From a bacterium (GTDB lineage: Bacteria > Bacillota > Bacilli > Lactobacillales > Streptococcaceae): DNA of 64,000 nucleotides. A model generated the notes under the pieces. It ran no database searches. It was not told the origin of the DNA and saw only the letters and a program-made list of their open reading frames with translations. The stretch spans positions 104,290-168,289 of the forward strand of contig CAJNCY010000005.1 of NCBI GenBank assembly GCA_905221375.1, in the 5' to 3' direction. Made by a program: the position numbers and the translations under genes. Positions 35,502 through 44,590 of the stretch are shown piece by piece. Each line of letters starts with the position of its first letter. Positions within the stretch are counted from its first letter, which is position 1.

Positions 35502-36596
35502 ATGAAAAAAATCGCAATAGTAAGGTATAATTTAAGTAAAATTGGTGGAGCCGAAAAAGTTGCTATAAATATGGCTAATGAATTATCTCAAAATTATAAA
35601 ACATACTTAATTTCTATTTTACTAGATGAAGACAAAAGCATAAATTATGATATATCATTTGATGTTGAAGTTAAGTCGTTTTTTTATGGTGATTTAAGAG
35701 TTCGCCGTGTTATAATTCCTGCTATGATAAAGTTGAGAAAATACTTGATAAATAATGAAATTGATATAGTGTTTTCTATTGCTCCAGCTACGAATATTAT
35801 AATCTTTTTAGCAACACTAGGATTAAATATAAAAACAGTCTTTTGTGATCATCATAGTTTAGAGTTTCAAGACACGTTCAGTCGCAAGATACAAAGATAT
35901 ATTGGAGCAAAGTTTTTTGACAAAATTGTAACTTTGACTGAGGAAGATAAAAATAGATACAGAAGAGACTTTTCATTAAGAAATGAAAAAGTTACTTCTA
36001 TTTATAATTGGATTGAAGATACTGATAATATTTTTACCTACTCTAAAAAAAGCAAGAGCATTATAACAGTTGGGAGAATGGAATATCAAAAAGGCTATGA
36101 CTATTTAGCTCAAATTGCTGTTAAAGTTTTGTCAAAATTTACAGATTGGGAATGGGACATATATGGTTCGGGAAATGAGCAAATAAAACAAGATTTGATA
36201 ACTGAATTGGATAAAGGTGGCGTTTTGTCACGAGTTCATTTTAAAGGTAATGTAAAAGGTACAGATAATATTTACCCTGGTCATGCTATTTATGTAATGA
36301 CTTCTCGTTACGAAGGCCTTCCCTTAGTTCTTTTAGAAGCTAAACAATATGGACTACCCATTGTGAGTTTTAAATGTCCTACTGGTCCATCAGAAATTGT
36401 TTTAGATAAAGAAAACGGTTATTTAGTTGATGGTTATGACATTGATTCTATGAGTGAAAAAATTTGTATTTTGATTGAGAATGAAAATTTGAGAGAACAA
36501 TTTGCTGATAAATCAATGAAGGACACCGAAAAATTCAGCAAGAAAAAAATTATAAAGCAGTGGGAAGATTTAATTGAGGAAATGACAGGAAAATAG
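35502..36596 (+). CDS. GT4 family capsule glycosyltransferase
   Basis: A 364-residue GT-B fold retaining transferase. The N-terminal domain begins with an RYNLSKIGGAEKVAINMA acceptor-binding loop. The C-terminal domain has the GT4 donor-binding region IITVGRMEYQKGYDYLAQIA and the Glu-x7-Glu motif in SRYEGLPLVLLEAKQYGLP. It adds one residue of the capsule repeat unit on the cytoplasmic face. It lies 14 bases after the CDP-alcohol transferase gene and 1 base before the next gene. Donor sugar unknown. Confidence 0.9.
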   Translation: MKKIAIVRYNLSKIGGAEKVAINMANELSQNYKTYLISILLDEDKSINYDISFDVEVKSFFYGDLRVRRVIIPAMIKLRKYLINNEIDIVFSIAPATNIIIFLATLGLNIKTVFCDHHSLEFQDTFSRKIQRYIGAKFFDKIVTLTEEDKNRYRRDFSLRNEKVTSIYNWIEDTDNIFTYSKKSKSIITVGRMEYQKGYDYLAQIAVKVLSKFTDWEWDIYGSGNEQIKQDLITELDKGGVLSRVHFKGNVKGTDNIYPGHAIYVMTSRYEGLPLVLLEAKQYGLPIVSFKCPTGPSEIVLDKENGYLVDGYDIDSMSEKICILIENENLREQFADKSMKDTEKFSKKKIIKQWEDLIEEMTGK

Positions 36597-36597
36597 A

Positions 36598-37623
36598 ATG
36601 GAAAATAAATTATTAACCATAGCAATGCCATCGTATAATGCGGAACAGTATTTGCCAGATACTATACCAACAATATTATCTGCAAAAAATGCACATTTAA
36701 TTGATTTGTTAATAGTAAATGACGGTTCTAGTGATAATACAGAGGAAATTGCTAAAAAATTTGAGCGAAATTACCCTGATATTGTTCGTGTCTTAAATAA
36801 ACCAAATGGTGGGCATGGCTCAGCAGTAAATGCAGGTATAAAAAATGCTTATGGAACGTATTTTAAGGTTGTTGATGCAGATGATTGGGTTGATACAGAT
36901 AATTTAGATGATTTGATAGAATATTTAAAAGAAACAGATGTAGATGAAATTCTTTCACCGTATTATCGAGTTTATGTTAATCAAACTGGAGATGTAGTTT
37001 CTGTTGAGAATTATAATGAATTTTCGATGATTCAAACAGATAAAGTGTACCAAGTCGATACTTTCTATGAAAAAATGGGGAGAACAGTAGGAATGCACAC
37101 TATGACGTTAAAAACCAGTCTATTAAAAAAAAATCAAGTAGAATTATCTGAAAATATGTACTATGTAGATATGGAATATATCACCTATGTTCTACCATAT
37201 ATAGAAACGGTTTCTATTTTTGATAAACCTATTTACAAATATCGTTTAGGAACATCTACGCAAAGTGTTAGTATAGAAAGCTATATAAAAAATAGATCAA
37301 TGCATAAACAAGTAATTTTTAATCTAATTGATTTTTACAGTAAAATGAAACTTGAATTTGGACGTTCAGAAGCAGTAAATAATCTAATATTAAATCTAAT
37401 AAATAAGCAGTGGAGTATCTATTTCAATTTAAATAGTGCAAGTGAAGCAAAAAAAGAACTAATAGAATTTGAAAAATCGATAGCTATTAAAAATAAAAGT
37501 TTCTTGAAAAAGTCTACTGACTTAAAGATGAATATTGTCAGAAAAAGCCGTTATCACTTATTTAATATTGCCAAATATTATAGTAATTGGAGAGTTAAAT
37601 TTTGCATAAAATCAAAAAAATAA
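36598..37623 (+). CDS. GT2 family capsule glycosyltransferase
   Basis: A 341-residue inverting GT-A fold transferase. The nucleotide-binding core is LTIAMPSYNAEQYLPDTIPT and LLIVNDGSSDNTEEIAKKF. The acidic metal site is FKVVDADDWVDTDNLDDL (about residues 91-108). NGGHGSAVNAGI is the acceptor-side glycine loop. It adds one capsule sugar; substrate unknown. It overlaps the next gene by 22 bases, which suggests tight coupling. Confidence 0.88.
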   Translation: MENKLLTIAMPSYNAEQYLPDTIPTILSAKNAHLIDLLIVNDGSSDNTEEIAKKFERNYPDIVRVLNKPNGGHGSAVNAGIKNAYGTYFKVVDADDWVDTDNLDDLIEYLKETDVDEILSPYYRVYVNQTGDVVSVENYNEFSMIQTDKVYQVDTFYEKMGRTVGMHTMTLKTSLLKKNQVELSENMYYVDMEYITYVLPYIETVSIFDKPIYKYRLGTSTQSVSIESYIKNRSMHKQVIFNLIDFYSKMKLEFGRSEAVNNLILNLINKQWSIYFNLNSASEAKKELIEFEKSIAIKNKSFLKKSTDLKMNIVRKSRYHLFNIAKYYSNWRVKFCIKSKK

Positions 37624-38570
37624 TAAGAGAATACAGGGAATTAAGAAAAAATTTTTCGTCCCAAATTGCAAATAATATTCTCTTGGAAAAAATAGCTGCA
37701 CGACTGTCAAGATATAAATTTTTTCATAATATTGTAGTATTTATTTACTCTAAAAAGCATAAGGATATTTTAGATTTTCTTAAAAAAGATTTTAATACAT
37801 TTTTATCTACCTATTCTTATGATTTCGAAAAATCTAATGAGCAAAATGGAAAAAAGATTTTTTCATTATGGCTCCAAGGATATGAAAATGCTCCAGAAAT
37901 TGTTCAAAAAGCAATACAAACCCAAAAAGAATATGCCGAAAGATTTGGCTATGAATACATTCTGTTAGATGAGTTCAATTTAGAGACATTTGTTGAAATT
38001 CCTGAAAATATTGTAAGAAAATTTGAAGAAGGAAAAATAGATGCGATAAAATATTCGGATATTATTAGAACGTTCTTGCTATTTAAATATGGTGGAATCT
38101 GGTTTGATGCAACTATTTATATAAAAACAGATTCAAAACTAAATTATTTAGATAATGAGTTTTATACTATTCGTGCAAGGGGAGATGAAACTTATCCTAA
38201 GTATGTTTCTGATGGACGTTGGGCCTTGTTTTGTATAGCTGGATATCGTAATGGAATTATATTCGATTTTTTAAGAAGATTTCAAGTTGAGTATTTCTCT
38301 AAGTATGACTTACCAATAGATTACTTTTTGATAGACTATTTAATGCATTTGGGATATGAATATAATCCAATGATTCGTAAACAGATTGATAAGGTAATCA
38401 CCAACAACCAAGATCTTTATTTTTTAGCAAATCATTTCTCTAATCTGTATATAGATGAAGATTGGAAAAAAGTATTAGAAACAACAAATATTTTTAAGTG
38501 TAGTTATAAAATAGATGTATGCGATAAATCGGATACATACTTTTATAAATTGAAAAATCAAACTCTGTAG
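37602..38570 (+). CDS. Capsular polysaccharide synthesis (GT32-like) transferase
   Basis: A 322-residue protein of the capsular polysaccharide synthesis family related to GT32. Signatures: FSLWLQGYENAPEIVQKAIQ, the acidic region KYSDIIRTFLLFKYGGIWFD, then ATIYI, which takes the place of the DxD metal site in this family. I use the TTG start at 37602 (MHKIKKIIREYRELRKNF), which overlaps the upstream gene by 22 bases; a later start is possible. It probably adds one sugar of the repeat unit. Confidence 0.8.
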   Translation: MHKIKKIIREYRELRKNFSSQIANNILLEKIAARLSRYKFFHNIVVFIYSKKHKDILDFLKKDFNTFLSTYSYDFEKSNEQNGKKIFSLWLQGYENAPEIVQKAIQTQKEYAERFGYEYILLDEFNLETFVEIPENIVRKFEEGKIDAIKYSDIIRTFLLFKYGGIWFDATIYIKTDSKLNYLDNEFYTIRARGDETYPKYVSDGRWALFCIAGYRNGIIFDFLRRFQVEYFSKYDLPIDYFLIDYLMHLGYEYNPMIRKQIDKVITNNQDLYFLANHFSNLYIDEDWKKVLETTNIFKCSYKIDVCDKSDTYFYKLKNQTL

Positions 38571-38582
38571 TAAGGAAATATA

Positions 38583-39554
38583 ATGATTTCGATTATTGTT
38601 CCAGTATATAATGTGCAAGACTATTTGCACTATGCAATGGAAAGTTTAATTAGACAAACATATAAGAACTTTGAAGTTATTTTAGTTAATGACGGTTCGA
38701 CAGATAATTCTGGAGAATTATGTAATTGGTACGCTGAAAATCATGAGAATGTTTATGTATTTCATAAAAAAAACGGTGGACTTTCGGATGCTAGAAATTT
38801 TGGTGTTGAGAAGGCATCTTCGGATTGGATAGTTTTTTTGGATCCAGATGATTATTTTGAAGTAGATGCTTTAGAACTATTAGTTAAAATTCAGGAAAAA
38901 TATAATGCAGATTTGATATCAACTAAGGTAAAATCTACTTCTACATATGGAGACTATAATTCTAATCACATAAAAGAATCTGATTATAGTAATCTTAGAG
39001 TGTTTTCTAAAGAGGAATCACTTGAACTGATGTTTCAGGATAAAATTGCAACAGTATCAGCCTGTGCGAAACTGTACCGCAAGAGTATTTTAGAAAAAGC
39101 TCCTTTTCCTACTGGAAAAATTTACGAAGATTTTTTCGTTGTAGCTAAACATTTAAGATTAGCTAAAAGGATAGTTATTTCACCTGTTGTTACTTATCAT
39201 TATTATCGTCGTCCTGGTAGTATCGTTCAATCTCAGTTTACAGATAGACGATTTGATTTTTTTGATGCAGGTGAGAATAATAGGAGTCAAATAAAACAAT
39301 TTTATGATGGTAATAGTGTAGAAAAGGCGTTAAATTTAAAAATTGTTAGAGGTTCTTTTCCTATATCTGAAGCAGCAGCTTCTACGGACACAAAAGCTTT
39401 AAGAAATATTGTTAAAAAAGTACGATCATTTTACTGGAGTATAATTTTTGATTCAAAAGCATCTGTAAAATTTAAATTTAAATATAGCTTATTCTTATTG
39501 TTTCCAGAATTTTATTTTAAATTTAAAAATATCGTTCGAAATAAGGGGATATAA
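38583..39554 (+). CDS. GT2 family capsule glycosyltransferase
   Basis: A 323-residue inverting GT-A transferase. Donor-binding strand MISIIVPVYNVQDYLHYAME, then VILVNDGSTDNSGELC. Metal site VFLDPDDYFEVDALELL (about 89-105). HKKNGGLSDARNFGVEKA is the classic GT2 loop. It has the standard architecture of streptococcal capsule galactosyl- or glucosyltransferases, but donor and linkage cannot be assigned. It follows the previous gene by 12 bases and ends 2 bases before wzy. Confidence 0.9.
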   Translation: MISIIVPVYNVQDYLHYAMESLIRQTYKNFEVILVNDGSTDNSGELCNWYAENHENVYVFHKKNGGLSDARNFGVEKASSDWIVFLDPDDYFEVDALELLVKIQEKYNADLISTKVKSTSTYGDYNSNHIKESDYSNLRVFSKEESLELMFQDKIATVSACAKLYRKSILEKAPFPTGKIYEDFFVVAKHLRLAKRIVISPVVTYHYYRRPGSIVQSQFTDRRFDFFDAGENNRSQIKQFYDGNSVEKALNLKIVRGSFPISEAAASTDTKALRNIVKKVRSFYWSIIFDSKASVKFKFKYSLFLLFPEFYFKFKNIVRNKGI

Positions 39555-39556
39555 AA

Positions 39557-40753
39557 TTGAAAATTAATCTGAAAAGTATCCAAGATGTATTAATGTCGTT
39601 ATTAATTGTTATAACGACAAATTCTATATATGTAAACACAGGTGATTCAAATAAGTTAATTCCAATATTAGCATTAGTAGTTATAATAGCAACAGTTTTA
39701 GAACTAATATCAAGCAAAATAAATTATAATTACTTTAAAATAATCTTAACGACAGTACTAATTTATTTAGTTGTATGTATTACTAACATTTTCATATCAT
39801 TTAATTCTTTATCAATAAATGAAATATTATTTTATTTTGTGATAGCACCTCTTATGCTTATCTTATTAATGTTTAAGAATTTTAATGACCGATTATTTGA
39901 TTTTTTAAATACCTTTGTGAAAATTATTTTAATTTTTGCAATAGTTTCTTTAATATTTTGGGCTTTTGGAAGTATTTTAAAGGTTGTTCATCCAACAAAT
40001 GTCGTCATAAATAATTGGAACGGTGGACGTCCAACCCCAAGTTATTTTAATTTATATTTTGAAACTCAAGGGATTCATTTTTTTGGAACTACTATTACTA
40101 GAAATAGTGGCATATTTGCGGAGGCTCCAATGTGGAGTTTAATGTTAAGTTCAGCATTTATAATTCAGGAATTATTTTTAGAAAATAGTATTAAACGATT
40201 ATCTTTATTAACTCTGACTATTTTGACAACAGTTTCTACAACAGGGATATTTGTAATAGGATTACTATTAATTTATAGAGTTTTAATGCTGAAGAAATCT
40301 TTATTTAAATATGTAAGTTTGATTACAATTCCAATAGTTATATATGCTTTGTTACAGGTTTGGGAAGAAAAATCTGACTCAATTTCAGCTAGTATTAGGT
40401 TTGATGATTATATAGCTGGATTTTTAGCCTGGAGAGCTAATTTCTTTTTTGGTTCAGGATTGACGTTAGGGTTGAAAGCAATTGAATCAAATATGAATAC
40501 TCTTATTCGTACGAACTTAGGATATAGCAATAGTCTATTTGTTATTTTAGCTCAGGGTGGGGTAATCCTAGGGATATTCTATTTATATCCGGTAATTAGT
40601 GTACTAATTAAGAAGGGTGTTTCTATAGATACCAAAATGTTTGCTCTCTTATTTATAATTTTATTATTTACTGCAATTTTTATAGATACACCATTATTTA
40701 TTCTTTTTATAGGAATATTTTACGCTTTAATTTTGAATAGAGAGAGTACATGA
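39557..40753 (+). CDS. wzy: Capsule repeat-unit polymerase Wzy
   Basis: A 398-residue integral membrane protein with about eleven hydrophobic segments and a large external loop (about residues 150-190, rich in Asn, Gly and aromatic residues). This matches Wzy polymerases, which join flipped repeat units on the outer face of the membrane. Sequence conservation in Wzy is always low, so the call rests on topology, the TTG-started position between glycosyltransferases and wzx, and the lack of any other polymerase candidate in the locus. It overlaps the acyltransferase gene by 4 bases. Confidence 0.8.
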   Translation: MKINLKSIQDVLMSLLIVITTNSIYVNTGDSNKLIPILALVVIIATVLELISSKINYNYFKIILTTVLIYLVVCITNIFISFNSLSINEILFYFVIAPLMLILLMFKNFNDRLFDFLNTFVKIILIFAIVSLIFWAFGSILKVVHPTNVVINNWNGGRPTPSYFNLYFETQGIHFFGTTITRNSGIFAEAPMWSLMLSSAFIIQELFLENSIKRLSLLTLTILTTVSTTGIFVIGLLLIYRVLMLKKSLFKYVSLITIPIVIYALLQVWEEKSDSISASIRFDDYIAGFLAWRANFFFGSGLTLGLKAIESNMNTLIRTNLGYSNSLFVILAQGGVILGIFYLYPVISVLIKKGVSIDTKMFALLFIILLFTAIFIDTPLFILFIGIFYALILNREST

Positions 40754-41802
40754 AAAAGGAATACGATATTTTAAAAGTAGTAGCAATCTTAATGGTACTT
40801 GTAAGCCATAGTACATATTATATAATTTCAACTAAATATGGAGGGATTGATTATCAACAATATCTAGAACAAAATATGTCATTAGTTTTGTATAAAATTT
40901 TTGATAAAGTGAGAGAAATTCTATATTATTTTCATATGCCAATGTTTATGGCTTTATCTGGAGCTTTCTATTACCTGCAGGTTAAACGAGATAAATGGAT
41001 TAATTTTATGTTAATTCTAAAACAGAAGATTAAGCGATTGGTTATTCCATTTGTTATTTTTACTTTATTATATGTTTTTCCAATAAAATATTTCTCTAAT
41101 TATTTTGAGTATACAACTTTTTCTAGAGCAGTATTGGGACAATTGTTTTTAATTGGGAATAATCATTTATGGTATTTATTTACTTTATTTATTATTTTTA
41201 TTATTTCATTTTTTACCTTAAAAAGAGAAATAAAATTTGCCACAATTATTATTTTTTATGTATTACATATTTTAAGTTATAAAGTTGATCCACTTTTATT
41301 TAAAGCCCCGTTACAATTTCTATTTTATTTTAGTATGGGATTTGCATTTGAATCAAAGAGAGAAAAATACAATCAATTTATAAGTAAAAAAAGAAATTAT
41401 GTTTTTATATTGTCTATGGTATTTGTTTTGATTACTTTGTTGAATTTTAATCTTAAATATACTTACACTCTAGTTAGTAAAATATTAGTTGAGTTATTAG
41501 CTATTTTAGGTTCTTTATTAACATATAGTATTTCCTACCTGATTTCTCGGAAAGAGCGCAGTGGTAGTAGTTACTTTTTTAAGCTGATTTTAATGAATGG
41601 ATTAGGTATATATATTTTTTCGGATCCATTAAATTATTTAATATTATATATAAGTTATTCATTGAATTCTCAATTTATGTTTTCACCTTTTGGAATAATT
41701 TTTATGGTTGTACTACGATTCTTCATTACGTTATTTGTATCTTTAATAGTAACAGTAATATTTAAAAAATGTTTTAAGAAATATACTTGGCTAGTTAATT
41801 AG
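40750..41802 (+). CDS. Acyltransferase-3 family capsule O-acetyltransferase
   Basis: A 350-residue integral membrane protein of the acyltransferase-3 family with about ten membrane segments. The catalytic His lies in the first segment (VLVSHSTYYIIS, about residue 20), and the FHMPMFMALSGAFYY and NNHLWYLFTLFI motifs are typical. It probably O-acetylates a capsule sugar. The ATGA overlap with wzy shows coupling. Confidence 0.85.
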   Translation: MKKEYDILKVVAILMVLVSHSTYYIISTKYGGIDYQQYLEQNMSLVLYKIFDKVREILYYFHMPMFMALSGAFYYLQVKRDKWINFMLILKQKIKRLVIPFVIFTLLYVFPIKYFSNYFEYTTFSRAVLGQLFLIGNNHLWYLFTLFIIFIISFFTLKREIKFATIIIFYVLHILSYKVDPLLFKAPLQFLFYFSMGFAFESKREKYNQFISKKRNYVFILSMVFVLITLLNFNLKYTYTLVSKILVELLAILGSLLTYSISYLISRKERSGSSYFFKLILMNGLGIYIFSDPLNYLILYISYSLNSQFMFSPFGIIFMVVLRFFITLFVSLIVTVIFKKCFKKYTWLVN

Positions 41803-41861
41803 CTAGCATTAAAAAGTTATTTTAATTATGCAAAATATAGATATAATGGAGATGAGAAATA

Positions 41862-43286
41862 GTGAAAGTATTAAAAAACTATGCATACAATCTTTCCTAT
41901 CAATTGTTAGTAATTATACTTCCGATTATTACGACTCCGTATGTAACACGGATATTTTCTTCAGATGATTTGGGGACATATGGTTATTTCAGTTCAATTG
42001 TAATCTACTTTATACTATTAGCAACTTTAGGTGTTGCTAACTACGGCACAAAAGTAATTTCAGGACATCGGAAAGACATTGATAAAAATTTTTGGGGGAT
42101 ATACTCCTTACAACTGGGAGCAACAATTCTTTCGATATTTTTGTATTGCATGTTGTATATTTTTCTTCAATTCATGCATAATCCAGTTGCACTTATTCTT
42201 GGTTTAAGTTTACTTTCTAAAGGTTTAGATATTTCTTGGCTATTCCAAGGTTTAGAGGATTTTCGAAAAATTACAGTCAGAAATATTACAGTGAAACTAG
42301 TTGGCGTTATTGCTATTTTTCTATTTATAAAATCAGCTAACGACCTACATTTATATGTATTTTTGCTTACTATTTTTGAATTGTTGGGACAATTAAGTAT
42401 GTGGTTACCAGCAAGAGCGTTTATTGGGAAACCGCACTTTGATTGGGAGTATGCTAAGCAACATTTGAGACCAATTATTTTATTGTTTTTACCTCAAATT
42501 GCTATATCGCTCTATGTCACTTTGGATCGTACAATGCTGGGAGCTTTAGCTTCAACAAAAGATGTAGGAATCTATGATCAAGCTTTGAAACTTGTTAATA
42601 TTTTATTAACTCTAGTGACTTCATTGGGAAGTGTTATGTTACCACGAGTTTCAAATCTTTTATCCTTAGGTGATCATAAAGCAATTAATAAAATGCATGA
42701 GATGTCATTTCTGATTTATAATTTGGTTATTTTTCCAATTATGGCAGGAATGTTAATTGTAAATGATGATTTTGTGAATTTTTTCCTGGGACAAGATTTT
42801 CAAGAGGCACGTTATGCGATAGCAATTATGATTTTTAGAATGTTCTTTATAGGGTGGACCAATATCATGGGTATTCAAATCTTAATACCTCATAATAAGA
42901 ATAAAGAATTTATGCTGTCAACAACAATTCCTGCTATTGTTAGTGTGGGATTAAATCTTCTCTTGCTTCCAAAGTTGGGCTATATAGGTGCTGCAATTGT
43001 ATCTGTCTTAACAGAGGTGCTAGTATGGTTGATACAGTTATTCTATACTCGTTCTTATTTGAGAGAGGTGCCCATTTTAGATTCATTGATCAAAATTATA
43101 ATCTCATCTGGAGTTATGTATGGTATTTTGCTATTTATAAAACAATTCCTAAATATATCACCGATGATTAATGTGGGACTATACGCTGTTCTGGGAGCAA
43201 TAATTTATGCTAGTATGATTTTGATTTTTAAAGTAATAAATCTAAGTGAGTTAAAGCAACAATTATTAAAAAATAAAGGAGCTTAA
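41862..43286 (+). CDS. wzx: Capsule repeat-unit flippase Wzx
   Basis: A 474-residue MOP-superfamily flippase with 12-14 membrane segments, which carries lipid-linked repeat units across the membrane. The N-terminal signature NYAYNLSYQLLVIILPIITT, then PYVTRIFSSDDLGTYGYF, is characteristic of Wzx. LDRTMLGALASTKDVGIYDQ is the conserved central element. It has a GTG start at 41862 after GGAGATG. It precedes glf by 1 base. Confidence 0.92.
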   Translation: MKVLKNYAYNLSYQLLVIILPIITTPYVTRIFSSDDLGTYGYFSSIVIYFILLATLGVANYGTKVISGHRKDIDKNFWGIYSLQLGATILSIFLYCMLYIFLQFMHNPVALILGLSLLSKGLDISWLFQGLEDFRKITVRNITVKLVGVIAIFLFIKSANDLHLYVFLLTIFELLGQLSMWLPARAFIGKPHFDWEYAKQHLRPIILLFLPQIAISLYVTLDRTMLGALASTKDVGIYDQALKLVNILLTLVTSLGSVMLPRVSNLLSLGDHKAINKMHEMSFLIYNLVIFPIMAGMLIVNDDFVNFFLGQDFQEARYAIAIMIFRMFFIGWTNIMGIQILIPHNKNKEFMLSTTIPAIVSVGLNLLLLPKLGYIGAAIVSVLTEVLVWLIQLFYTRSYLREVPILDSLIKIIISSGVMYGILLFIKQFLNISPMINVGLYAVLGAIIYASMILIFKVINLSELKQQLLKNKGA

Positions 43287-43287
43287 G

Positions 43288-44391
43288 ATGTACGATTATC
43301 TTGTTGTCGGTGCTGGTCTCTTTGGTGCAGTCTTTGCCCATGAAGCAGCCTTAAAAGGAAAAAAAGTAAAAGTCATTGAAAAACGAAATCATATCGCGGG
43401 TAATATCTATACTCGTGAAGAGGAAGGAATTCAAGTTCATCAGTATGGTGCTCATATCTTCCATACTTCTGATAAGGAGATTTGGGATTACGTCAATCAG
43501 TTTGCAGAGTTTAACCGTTATACAAATTCTCCTGTCGCAAATTATAAGGGTGAGATTTATAACCTCCCTTTTAATATGAATACCTTCAATAAACTCTGGG
43601 GAGTTGTAACGCCAGCAGAAGCACAAGCTAAGATTGAGGAGCAACGTGCTGTTTTAAATGGCAAAACTCCTGAAAATTTGGAAGAACAGGCGATTTCTCT
43701 TGTAGGTACAGACATCTACGAAAAATTAATCAAAGATTATACAGAGAAACAGTGGGGCAAGCCAACTACGGAACTTCCAGCTTTTATCATTCGCCGTTTG
43801 CCAGTACGTCTGACCTACGATAACAACTATTTTAATGATACCTATCAAGGGATTCCAATTGGTGGCTACACTCAAATAGTTGAAAAAATGTTGGATCATG
43901 AAAATATTGATGTAGAAACAAATGTTGATTTCTTTGCCAATAAAGAGCAATATATGAAGGACTTCCCTAAGATTGTCTTTACCGGTATGATTGATGAATT
44001 CTTTGACTATAAGTTGGGTGAACTAGAGTATCGTAGTCTTCGTTTTGAAAATGAGACCTTGGATATGGAGAATTACCAAGGAAATGCAGTTGTGAACTAT
44101 ACGGATGCAGAAACTCCATATACACGTATTATTGAACATAAACATTTTGAGTTTGGAAATCAATCAAAGACTATCATTACTAAAGAACATTCTAAAACAT
44201 GGGAAAAAGGTGATGAGCCTTATTATCCAGTAAATAATGATCGTAATAATCATTTGTATAAATCATATAAAAAATTGGCTGATGAGCAAGGGAATGTTAT
44301 CTTTGGTGGTCGTTTAGGACACTATCGTTATTACGATATGCACCAAGTAATTGGAGCAGCCTTGCAGTGTGTGAGAAATGAGTTAGATTAA
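43288..44391 (+). CDS. glf: UDP-galactopyranose mutase
   Basis: A 367-residue flavoenzyme that converts UDP-galactopyranose to UDP-galactofuranose. The FAD-binding N-terminus is YDYLVVGAGLFGAVFAHEAA. Active-site segments include HQYGAHIFHTSDKEIWDYV, NRYTNSPVANYKGEIYNLPF and the conserved GGRLGHYRYYDMHQV. Its presence predicts galactofuranose in the capsule. Its base composition is less AT-rich than that of the preceding block, so it is a likely recombination boundary with the conserved flank. It is the last gene of the operon; an imperfect hairpin with a T6 tail (about 44440-44470) follows. Confidence 0.95.
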   Translation: MYDYLVVGAGLFGAVFAHEAALKGKKVKVIEKRNHIAGNIYTREEEGIQVHQYGAHIFHTSDKEIWDYVNQFAEFNRYTNSPVANYKGEIYNLPFNMNTFNKLWGVVTPAEAQAKIEEQRAVLNGKTPENLEEQAISLVGTDIYEKLIKDYTEKQWGKPTTELPAFIIRRLPVRLTYDNNYFNDTYQGIPIGGYTQIVEKMLDHENIDVETNVDFFANKEQYMKDFPKIVFTGMIDEFFDYKLGELEYRSLRFENETLDMENYQGNAVVNYTDAETPYTRIIEHKHFEFGNQSKTIITKEHSKTWEKGDEPYYPVNNDRNNHLYKSYKKLADEQGNVIFGGRLGHYRYYDMHQVIGAALQCVRNELD

Positions 44392-44536
44392 ATAAGTAAA
44401 ATTGACCACCAGTTCTTATTTATAATAGTATTAAAAATTCCTTGACTATGTAATGTAGTTGAGGTTTTTTGGTATTATTCATATTTTTACAACCTTATTG
44501 TTTAAAAAATAATTTTCAAAAATTCTGAAAATTGTA

Positions 44537-44565
44537 TTGACAGGGCTTGAAAAAGGGTCTATAAT
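44537..44565 (+). promoter_or_regulatory. aliA promoter
   Basis: TTGACA (44537-44542), exactly 17 bases, TATAAT (44560-44565): a perfect consensus sigma-A promoter, 25 bases before the aliA ATG. Confidence 0.92.
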
Positions 44566-44590
44566 GAATAAAAAAACGAAGGAGAAGACT

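Noticed and set aside
44537-44590. Upstream TTG start extending aliA by 18 codons
   Set aside because: It begins exactly on the TTGACA of a perfect promoter; the protein N-terminus matches AliA from ATG 44591.
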